Source: Orientallactaga sibirica (taxonomy: Eukaryota > Chordata > Mammalia > Rodentia > Dipodidae). From it: DNA of 64,000 bases. Position numbers and translations under genes: made by a program. The notes under the pieces were generated by a model. It saw nothing but the letters and a program-made list of their open reading frames with translations, was not told the DNA's origin and made no database searches. Below are positions 56,290 through 64,000 of this stretch, piece after piece; within the stretch, counting starts at the first letter, position 1, and each line of letters starts with the position of its first letter. The stretch spans positions 4,118,001 through 4,182,000 of the forward strand of contig JAEOAD010000982.1 in NCBI GenBank assembly GCA_036365145.1, given 5' to 3'.

Positions 56290-56542
56290 ACTCCTTAATG
56301 GAAACCTGGGGAAAGACCCTTGCTTAGCATAACTCCACAGTTTGATTATGCACTGCCCCCTCCAAGACACACTTGGCAAAACTATCTGGAGATATTTGTA
56401 CATGACACAACTATCCAAATGGGGAATGTGACTACCTTCTGGTGGGTAGAGACCAGGGATATTGCTAACCATCTGACAATACACATGAAAACTACTACAA
56501 CAGGTAATTATCCAGCCTATAATGTCAACAGTGTTGAGGTTT
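56290..56542 (+). mobile_element. MER20 (hAT-Charlie DNA transposon)
   Basis: Characteristic blocks in order: CCAAGACACACTTGGCAAAAC, TCTGGAGATATTTGTACATGAC, GGTGGGTAGAGACCAGGGAT, CTAACCATCTGACAATACAC, ATTATCCAGCCTATAATGTC and AACAGTGTTGAGGTTTAAG. It is an ancient nonautonomous element present across placental mammals, with no coding capacity. Confidence 0.88.
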
Positions 56543-56558
56543 AAGAATACCTACTTAG

Positions 56559-56778
56559 GGGCCTGGAGAGATGGTTCAGTGGTTAAGTGCTTGCCTGTGA
56601 AGCTTAAGGACCCCTGTTTGAGGCTCGATTCCCCAGGACCCACGTAAGCCAGATGCACAAGGTGGCTCAATCATCTGGAGTTCATTTGAAGTGGCGGGAG
56701 GCCCTGGCATGCCCATTCTCTGTCTGTCTGCCTCTTTCTCTCTCTGTCTGTCACTCTCAAATAAGTAAATAAACAAAA
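56559..56778 (+). mobile_element. DIP SINE with exact TSD, beside MER20
   Basis: The 16-bp duplication AAGAATACCTACTTAG is exact (56543-56558, 56779-56794). Head GGCCTGGAGAGATGGTTCAG, ATCTGGAGTTCATTTGAAG core, CT-rich stretch, short tail. Confidence 0.95.
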
Positions 56779-56929
56779 AAGAATACCTACTTAGAACTTA
56801 GTGCTGTATTTTCAAAGAGATTGCTTAGGATAGAATCCACCACTTCATATTTAAATGTGATTTATGCTGATGCTGAAGGGCTATGAAGTCAAATACCTTT
56901 ACAACTTCTTTCGTTGGTAAACTATTTTC

Positions 56930-57208
56930 ATGTGCACGTTTGCATGTATGGGAGTATGCATGGAAGGCAGAGGACAATCTCATGTGCCATCCTTAGGAAT
57001 GTCATCTATCATTTTTGAGAAAATGTCTTTCAATGGCTTGGCATTCGCTGATAATGCTAAACTGGCTGGTTAGTGAGCTCCGGGGATCTGCCTATCTCCA
57101 CCTCTCCAATATTAGGATTATAAGCATGCTACGGGTTCTGGGAATTGAACTCCCATCCTCATACTTGTGAGGTAAGCATTTTACTGACTATATGATATCT
57201 CCAGCCCT
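56930..57208 (-). mobile_element. B4 SINE, antisense
   Basis: CATGTGCACGTTTGCATG, GGCAGAGGACAATCTCATG, TTTTTGAGAAAATGTCTTTC, GGTTAGTGAGCTCCGGGG, then GTTCTGGGAATTGAACTCCC and ATATCTCCAGCCC (reversed head). Confidence 0.8.
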
Positions 57209-58206
57209 ACAGTTTTCTTCTTCATTGTGGGAATGTACTACATACAAAGCTCAATGGCCCCCACTGAAAGAGCTGGAAGGTCTTTAGAAGTTATTTTTGT
57301 ACAACAAAGAAGGGAAGAAATTCTGAGGAACCTTGTTAGGATGACATTACCAGCATCTCATTCTTCATACCCCAAGGTGACCTCCACTGAGTTATATTCT
57401 TGGAGAATTCCTTCTTCTTCTTCTGTGAGGATGGACACTATGACTTGTTTCTAACCAACAATGAGTATAATAACAGAATTCATAGCACAATGATATATTT
57501 AAAAATCTGTCTTTAAAGGCTAGTGTTAAAATTATCTTGTTGCCCTTGTGAAGCAAGCTATCACACCATGACTCACTTATGCAGTGAGCCATATATCTTG
57601 CAAATGTGCAAGGCTTATCAGACCTGAGTACAGCCTCCAACCACAAGCCAGTCAGGAACCACAGTCCTACAACTGAAAGGACATGCTTTTTGCCAGAAAC
57701 CTGAGGACCTTGGCAGAACATCCTTCCCCAGTCGAGCCTCAGATGACACTTCAGCCTTGAATGAGTCCAAAATCACAGTCTGATGAAGACCTGAGCAGTG
57801 GACTTAGCTAAGCCATATTCAAAGGTGGCCCTTGGAGACTGGGAGATAATAATATGTGGGGCCACTAACATTGTAACCATTTGTTTGCAGGACAGAAAAG
57901 GAACACCTCATGGGAAAGGAGTGTTGACAGTGCTAAAGGAAAACCTTGGAGACATGGAGCACTCTTCTTTATTGGCCTGGCCTCCAAATGAGAGAGTCAC
58001 AGAAGGCTGTGAGTGATGCTTGGGTTTAGAAACACTACCCAGTGGCATCTAGAAGTGAGCTGACTCACTGAATCAAAGGAAACTCCACATATGAAATTCC
58101 ACTTTCAACCAAGCAGAAAGTTGGAAAGCATCTAGATTTCATCCTCACCCATTTTCTTTACACAGTAGTCAGATAACCCCCTTAGTGTTATAAATATGCT
58201 TCCCCC
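57209..58206. other. No gene seen
   Basis: Unassigned. A TTCTTCTTCTTC run lies near 57411. Frames are short. Confidence 0.45.
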
Positions 58207-58325
58207 CCCCAATCTTTTTCTTCTTTAAGGCAGGTTTTATTCAAGCCCTAGCTGACTCCAAACTGACAATCATTCTACCTCAGGTTCCTGAGTGTTTGAA
58301 TTACAGAGGGATGTGCCACCACACC
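58207..58325 (-). mobile_element. B1 SINE, antisense, old
   Basis: CTTTAAGGCAGGTTTTATTC, GCTGACTCCAAACTGACAATC and GATGTGCCACCACACC. Confidence 0.7.
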
Positions 58326-58624
58326 AGAAAATAAATAGTTTACACGAGAAATAAACATACCTTCATCTGACACCAAAACTGCTTGGTTTAAGTGTTTCAC
58401 AAGGAAGGGAAGGACATTTCAAGAAGACAAATTTCTCAGTTTCTCATGCACACACACACACTGGGAGAGCTTTCACCTCACAGTAAATAAGTGGTAGTTT
58501 ACTCTGAAGCCAATTATGAATGACTAATTTAGGTTGCCCCACATTTCCTGTTGCATTGTGGTAATAGTGACATGAAGTTTTATAGTAATACAACAAAGAA
58601 AGTCATAAATCAATCATTGCCTCT
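58326..58624. other. No gene seen
   Basis: Unassigned, with a small AC run near 58447. Confidence 0.45.
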
Positions 58625-58752
58625 CCCGCATAACTGATGGCTACCCCCATAAGGCAAGATCCACATTATCCATGGGGGGAGGACAGGGAATAGGCTAACG
58701 ATGGTACCATCATGGCTGTATATATACTCTATATATAACTAATAAAAAAAGA
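58625..58752 (+). mobile_element. LINE-1 3' end fragment
   Basis: CATGGGGGGAGGACAGGGAA, GATGGTACCATCATGGCTG, then TATATATACTCTATATATAACTAATAAAAAAAG, as expected for a LINE-1 3' terminus. The left edge is uncertain. Confidence 0.5.
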
Positions 58753-59467
58753 ATACATTGGTGGGAAAAATCAGGTAGCTGGATTATAGCAAAGCCAGGT
58801 AATCTGTGATGTCAGCCTCAGATGTTCTCTGGAGAGATTCTTAGCCTTTGGGTTGGTGGAAGCAAGGGGTCTTGTAGAATATTCCAACAGAAGATTTTAT
58901 CAGATAGTCACAAAGATGTTAGGATAAACCTAAAAATGGGCAATAAATGGATATTAAGGGCACTAAAGATAGCCCAAGATAATTTGGCTCTGAACCTGTC
59001 ACATTCCATCTCTCCATGGTCACAGAATTTACAACTAGTCAATGAGCCTTGTAGGATATTTAACATAAGGGTGGAATTTCTTTCTAGGAACTTTATTTCA
59101 CACTAGCTGCATATCCCCAGTATTGCTTCCGTAGGTCCCTAGAAACCAAGGGTCTGAGCACAGACTATAAAGAACAATGTTCAGGCCTTTCAAGAGGAAG
59201 ATACAGAATTCAAATCAAAGGAAGATGAGTCTACCAGTGCTATTTACTGTGAAGGAAAAGGGGTGAATGCTCAGAGAAGACACAAACAAAAAAGTCTCAA
59301 TCCCAAGCACAGAAAACATAAAAAAGAAATCCCAACTGTGGGGTCTGACAGAAGCATGTGTAACAGGAAATGATAAACAGGATAAATAATTACAAGAAGA
59401 GTTATTCAAGTAAACAAAATAAGTCAAACTGATGGAAATAAGGAAATCATACACTCTAAAATCCAAA
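58753..59467. other. No gene seen
   Basis: Unassigned. A 94-codon frame at 58822-59106 (+) and a 110-codon frame at 59215-59547 (-) are unfamiliar and of chance length. Confidence 0.45.
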
Positions 59468-59533
59468 GGGATAGGAAATGGCTTAGTGGTAGAGTATATA
59501 AGACCCTGAGTTTGATCCCCAGAATGTAGATAA
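59468..59533 (+). mobile_element. ID-type SINE, diverged
   Basis: GGATAGGAAATGGCTTAGTGG, then GAGTTTGATCCCCAGAATG. Confidence 0.65.
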
Positions 59534-59647
59534 GTTAATAAAATCATAACAAATATTACTAGGCATGCACAAGTCTCCAGGTTTGACCTTCAGCCCTGCA
59601 AAAACAAAATTAGAAGAAAAATACATTTATAAAGAGCAAAAGTGAAG

Positions 59648-59790
59648 CTGGGTGTGATAGACCACACCTACAGTCCCATCACTCAGTAGGCAGAAGCAGG
59701 CAGGAGGGTTTCTGTGAGTTGGGTGTTAGCCTTGGTTACATAGTGAGTATCGAACAAGTATGGGATATAGAGTAAGTCTCTACCTCAAAA
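59648..59790 (+). mobile_element. B1 SINE, diverged
   Basis: GCTGGGTGTGATAGACCACACC, GGCAGAAGCAGGCAGGAGG and GGTTACATAGTGAGTATCG. Confidence 0.75.
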
Positions 59791-59907
59791 AAGAAGGTGA
59801 GAAGAAAATTATGTTGATACAGATAAGGAAATAAGTGATACATTGTGGACTTTTAGGGCAGGAGCCAGGGATGGTGTTGGGAAAGTTCAATGAAAAAATG
59901 TAAGCAT

Positions 59908-60062
59908 GCCAGGCATGGTGGTGCATGCCTTTAATCACAGCACTTAGGAGGCTGAGGTAGGGGACTTGCTATGAGTCCGAGGCCAGCCTGAGACTACATA
60001 GTGAATTCCACATCACCCTGGGCTAGAGTGAGACCCTACCTTGAAAACCAAAGTAAATAAAT
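59908..60062 (+). mobile_element. B1 SINE
   Basis: GCCAGGCATGGTGGTGCATGCC, GGAGGCTGAGGTAGGGGAC, GACTACATAGTGAATTCC and GGGCTAGAGTGAGACCC, with an AAATAAATAAA tail. Confidence 0.93.
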
Positions 60063-60522
60063 AAACATCCAAACTCAATGGAAAGCGGTGACTATAGATT
60101 TAGAAGAGGAAGAGACTTCAGGGAAAGATCAGAAAGGCAGGCAGAGAATGTGGAATGGGAGTTTCTGGAAGAATAATAGGGTCAAGTGTGAAGAGAAGGT
60201 CTCCAATAAGGACACATGTGTGAGACAAAGCTTTCCTCTGGGAGGAAGGAAAGACTGAACGCCTGTCATTGTAGTACCTCAAAGACCCTTGATCCCTATG
60301 GGCTTGGAGCGGTGATCAGAGCTTTCCAGATAGAAGTGGGAATCGCAGGTGTCTATTTGATCATCTGTACTTTCAACTAAGACTTAAACCACAAAGGAGT
60401 TCCTTCACAGCCACTCATGCCTGTGGAGAATGAACACTCTGGAAGCTAACGTGCAGAGCCTTTCAGATACCGTTTTTCTGACAACACCAAACAGTCTTAT
60501 CAATGTTAGTAACAGATCAAGA

Positions 60523-60524
<2 letters not shown>
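60063..60524. other. No gene seen
   Basis: Unassigned sequence. Confidence 0.45.

Positions 60525-60562
<38 letters not shown>
60525..60562. repeat. (CT)n microsatellite
   Basis: About 18 CT units followed by TTTCTTGC-type pyrimidine-rich sequence to about 60605. The frames across it are repeat artefacts. Confidence 0.96.
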
Positions 60563-60566
<4 letters not shown>

Positions 60567-60689
60567 GCTTTCTTTCTCAATCTCTGTCTCTGTCACTCTT
60601 TGTCTGATTTAAGACACAGTTGATTTTTTTTTCAATATTATTCCATGTAAGGAAGAGAAACTTGTCAATGACAAATGCTAGCTGGTCAG

Positions 60690-60830
60690 CCTGGTGGTAT
60701 AGGCTAATAATCTCAGCTTCTCAGAAGGCTGAATCAAGAAGGTCAAAATTTCAAGGCACCCCTGGACTACAAAATGAGTTAAAGACCAGCCTGGGGAACT
60801 TAGTCAAACCCTGTCTCAAAATACAAAGTA
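60690..60830 (+). mobile_element. B1 SINE, old variant
   Basis: GGTCAGCCTGGTGGTATAGG, AATAATCTCAGCTTCTCAG, GACCAGCCTGGGGAACTTAG and AACCCTGTCTCAAAATAC. Confidence 0.72.
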
Positions 60831-60834
60831 AAAA

Positions 60835-60990
60835 GAAGCCAGGTGTGGTGACGTACGCCTTTAATCCCAGCACTCAGGAGGCAGAGGTAGGAGAACTGCC
60901 TTGAGTTCAAGGCCACCCTCAGACTACATAGTGAATTCCAGGTCAGCCTGGGCTAGAGTGAGACCCTACTTTGAAAAACAAGCAAAAAAA
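60835..60990 (+). mobile_element. B1 SINE
   Basis: AGCCAGGTGTGGTGACGTACG, CCAGCACTCAGGAGGCAG, CATAGTGAATTCCAGGTCAG and GAGACCCTACTTTG. It follows the older B1 directly. Confidence 0.93.
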
Positions 60991-61011
60991 AATGTAAAAA
61001 GAGAGTTGGGC

Positions 61012-61082
61012 ATATTGGTCAGTGGTACGCTTATCTAGAGGTGTGAGGCCCTGGGTTCGATTCCCAATACTGCAAAAACAAA
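61012..61082 (+). mobile_element. ID-type SINE
   Basis: TTGGTCAGTGGTACGCTTATC, then GGCCCTGGGTTCGATTCCC, which keeps an intact B box (GGTTCGATTCC), and ATACTGCAAAAACAAAAC. Confidence 0.82.
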
Positions 61083-61655
61083 ACAAACAGAAACAAGTAA
61101 TCGGTACTACTCTGATAGGGCAAGCACAGTGAGGCTAGTACTTGAACCTAGGAACAAAACATTTTATTCATAAATTTGATATGCTTCAGCCAACTTGCCA
61201 TAAAACTGAGAAGCGTCCTTAATTCTGTACCCCCAAGTGCCTATTCTGCATGTAGTGCAGTAAAGAAAGTAATGAAAACATTCCTTATGGCTACATTTCA
61301 AAAAGCAAAAACAAAAAGACAAGCAACAGTTTCACAAAAGATGCAGAAAATAATTTTCTGAAATATGTATTAGGAAACAGAGACCAGAATTTTGACTTCA
61401 AACACAAGGAAGAGAGGGAAAGGAGAAGAATTGAAATGTGAGAAATATCTTGTTTTGCAAGTCCAAATTCCATTCCCCAGTGATCTTTGCATTCATGTCC
61501 CAAGGGAAGCCAGTTTAGCCTGGGCAAGCTAACTCAGCACCTGCTGTGGCCAGTGACTGTTTTGTTGCTCACCCATGATTACAAATAAACTCTGAAAAGT
61601 AACTTGCTATTCCATAATTATCAGTGAGGTCTGCCAATAAAGCTAACTTTCCTGG
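61083..61655. other. No gene seen
   Basis: Unassigned sequence. Confidence 0.45.
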
Positions 61656-61852
61656 TTGGTAAGGTAGCTCTGTTAGTAGAGTGCTTGCCTAGCATGCAGA
61701 AAACCTTGGGTTCTGTCCCAAGAATGGCATAAAACAGAATTCATAGCACATGCCTGTACCCCAGAATTCAAGAGAAGCAGAAGTTCAAGGTAATCCTTGG
61801 CTATATAGCAAGTTTGAGGATAGCCTGGGCTGCATGAGACCATGTCTAGGGA
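61656..61852 (+). mobile_element. B4-type SINE (ID head + B1)
   Basis: GGTAAGGTAGCTCTGTTAG, TTGCCTAGCATGCAGAAAACC, then a B1 half with GCACATGCCTGTACCCCAG and GGATAGCCTGGGCTGCATG. Confidence 0.78.
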
Positions 61853-61960
61853 AGAAAAGAGAAAGTGAGGAAAAGGAAGGAAAGGGGTATGTAATTGTTC
61901 TTGTAGATAATGGTGCAAGACCCATACAGAGAAAATACAGGAAGAAAATTCCTCCCAGGG

Positions 61961-62296
61961 TGTTGCAGTTACCTTCTTGTTGTGTGACAAAAGACTCAAC
62001 AAGAAACAGCACAGGGAAGGAAATAAATCTTGGCTTAGATCTTGAGGGAAGTTTCACCACAGCCGGGAAATTATAACAGAGCAGAAGCTGGACATCCAAT
62101 CTTTTCACATCACCTGAGAGGTAGCAGCAAGAATGTGATAGCTCTGAACACCCAGGAGGCTGGACTCAAGGTATACCCCTGTGATACACCTCCTCCAGCA
62201 AGATGCCTCCTCCTAGAGGTTCAACAGCTAGGGATCAAGTATGAGGCTTAATCACAAGCACATGAGGCTGTGCAGGAACATTTTACATTCAAAACA
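61961..62296 (-). mobile_element. Solo LTR, MaLR-like
   Basis: TGTTGCAGTTACCTTCTTG start (complement of an AACTGCAACA end), AATAAATCTTGGCTTAGATC, CATTTTACATTCAAAACA at the right. It resembles family C in part. The target duplication was not found, so the edges are approximate. Confidence 0.72.
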
Positions 62297-62317
62297 GCAC
62301 ACAAGGTGGTTTTTCAT

Positions 62318-62440
62318 GTGTTTTTGGTTTCTTCCCATCACCACTACTAATTTTTCCCTCCAAGCCTGCCTTGACTTGTAGTGATCCTTATTCAGCAACC
62401 CAAGTATTAGAATTACAGGCATGCCCCGCCATGCCCAGCC
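62318..62440 (-). mobile_element. B1 SINE, antisense, old
   Basis: GTTTTTGGTTTCTTCCCATC, CAAGCCTGCCTTGACTTG, ATTAGAATTACAGGCATGCCC. Confidence 0.65.
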
Positions 62441-62658
62441 ATTCCTGTTTCCTTCTTTAGAAACCACTAAGCAGCTAACTCTAGACTGTTCAATTAAGGT
62501 CTATTTCATCCCACACCTCAGTGTTGCACTGTGGGGAAAGTCAGTTCAATACTCCTCCTTGCCACAATTTTCTGTTTGGATCTCCAGCTATTCCAAACAT
62601 GCTCAATGAACACAGACATATTAACATAATTTCTGATCTAAAAGATGAAGGAGCAAAA
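62441..62658. other. No gene seen
   Basis: Unassigned sequence. Confidence 0.4.
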
Positions 62659-62952
62659 TGAGTTTTGGTTTCAATGTGAAATGTTTGCCATAGGCTCAGG
62701 TGTTTGAACACTTAATCCCCATCTGGTGGTGCTGTTTTAGAAGGTTGTGGAACCTTTAGAAGATGGAGCCTCACTGAAGGAAGTAGGTCACTGGTGGGGG
62801 TTCCACGTCCTGTCTGTCTCTACTTTCTGATTGCCAATACAATATAGTCTGTTGCCTCATGCTCCTGCCATTATGCCTTCCCTCACACTGTGAACCCAAG
62901 TAAACACTTCCTCTCTTAATTTGCTGCAGCAATGAGAACAGAAACCAATACA
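62659..62952 (+). mobile_element. Solo LTR, MaLR-like, family D (copy 2)
   Basis: TTTCAATGTGAAATGTTTGCC, CTGGTGGTGCTGTTTTAG, AGGTTGTGGAACCTTTAG, GAAGTAGGTCACTGG, CCATTATGCCTTCCCTC, and an AATGAGAACAGAAACCAATACA end. It shares blocks with the reversed copy at 43997. Confidence 0.82.
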
Positions 62953-64000
62953 GTGAGGCATCAGCTGATTCATTTTATGCCCAAGCAAAATCATAGATTG
63001 CCTCCAGGACACATAGATTCTCAATAGCCAGGCCCAAGGGTGGATTCAAATCACCACTCTGCATAGGCATCAGATTCACTTACTCCCCAGTTTCTGACAT
63101 GATCTGGCCACGGAAATTGTCTTCGTCTGCCTGTAAGCTTATTCTTCTTAGTTTCTTTATTACTGATTACAACCCTCCTCCTACACAGGCTGCATGATCC
63201 TTCTTCCCTTTACAAACACTGCACTTCTCTTTTGAAAGACCATAATTTAAGGCATTTGGGGAAAATCTCTCTAAATGTTGTTACAAGAATTATAGGATAA
63301 AAGAGATTATCTTAATCATGTCACTCAACATGGTGCAAGACCCATGCAGAGCAAATGTATTTGCAATCTCGTGTCATTGGAGAGAAGCTAGCACAACATG
63401 GAATATATTTTTGGAATGCTCACACATTCTTATTATCTCAAATTTCATTAATATAAGAACCATATGCTGGATAAATAATATGTGGTGTTAAAGTAATAAT
63501 CTCACTTATCATGCAATGGCAAGACAGGTCTACTGCAGTCTAACTGGCTTGATTTCAAGGAGTCAAGAAAATCCTCTTATTTTACTGACACCTAAAATTT
63601 TACATTACTCAATTATCCTTTTAGATTAAGACATTGATCTCTTTGTCTGGAAAAATCTGTAAGCACATATTAGCCATTTGCATCCACTGGGAGCCTGGGG
63701 GCAGGATTTAATAGGACACACAAGAGCAAGAGTGCAGGAGTACACCAGAGGGAGGGCAGTGGTGGGAGGAGCAGTTGAAGGGAAGAGGCCTTGAAAAGTA
63801 AGGAGATAGGCTCCCCTGAGACAGAGGTTGGCTCTGGCTCCATGGAACAGAAGCTATAGCAGTGATGGTAGTCTTAGAAATAGACAGGAATGACTTAAGA
63901 GTAAGTAATACAATCTGAACATTTTTTGACACAAAAAACAGAACTATTAATAGAATGTTGATGAATGATGCTAGTACATCAAAGATATGCCCCAAATCTC
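62953..64000. other. No gene seen to window end
   Basis: Unassigned. A 95-codon - strand frame at 63708-63995 is unfamiliar and of chance length. Confidence 0.45.

Noticed and set aside
61012..61082. tRNA gene
   Set aside because: It has an intact B box but no cloverleaf or anticodon arm. It is an ID SINE with an A-rich tail.

Overview
This is a stretch of mammalian nuclear DNA, almost certainly from a rodent and most probably a jerboa (Dipodidae; Jaculus-like). The diagnosis rests on repeats. At least 18 dispersed copies of one tRNA-derived SINE (head like GCTGGAGAGATGGCTTAG, then a CATCTGGAGTT core, a CT-rich stretch and an (AAAT)n tail) match what I remember of the DIP SINE of jerboas. 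They sit among rodent B1, ID and B4 SINEs and rodent-type LTRs. The species assignment is recall plus inference; I could not search a database.

I find no intact protein-coding gene, no tRNA, rRNA or snRNA gene, and no CRISPR or prokaryotic feature. Almost every open frame is short, and the longer ones mostly fall inside SINEs, LTRs, LINE-1 remnants or simple repeats. The one recognisable gene-derived sequence is a dead, intronless copy of ribosomal protein RPL36A (53771-54402), broken by a frameshift and by a SINE.

Layout. 1-5 kb: LINE-1 3' ends, an antisense LTR, a DIP SINE inside an LTR, and a B1 with clear target-site duplications (TSDs). 5-16 kb: mostly unassigned sequence with old MIR pieces and a few SINEs. 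16-31 kb: a run of solo LTRs of MaLR/ERVL type, three of them with 5-bp TSDs, plus SINE clusters. 31-38 kb: nested SINEs, then the largest element, a 5'-truncated LINE-1 of about 2.8 kb (34780-37564) holding two SINE insertions. 38-48 kb: LTRs, a local sequence duplication, and stacked SINEs inside an old MLT1-like LTR. 48-57 kb: SINE-rich, with the RPL36A nest and a MER20 DNA transposon. 57-64 kb: B1/ID clusters and two LTRs; the last 1 kb is unassigned.

Nothing here works together as a pathway. The window reads as intergenic or deep intronic DNA built by successive waves of retrotransposition. The most useful observations are the layered insertions that give relative dates, two kinds of duplicated sequence, duplicated B-box segments in two DIP SINEs, and a marked excess of retroelements on the + strand. 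That excess would fit an intron of a gene transcribed from the - strand. I saw no convincing new biological system.
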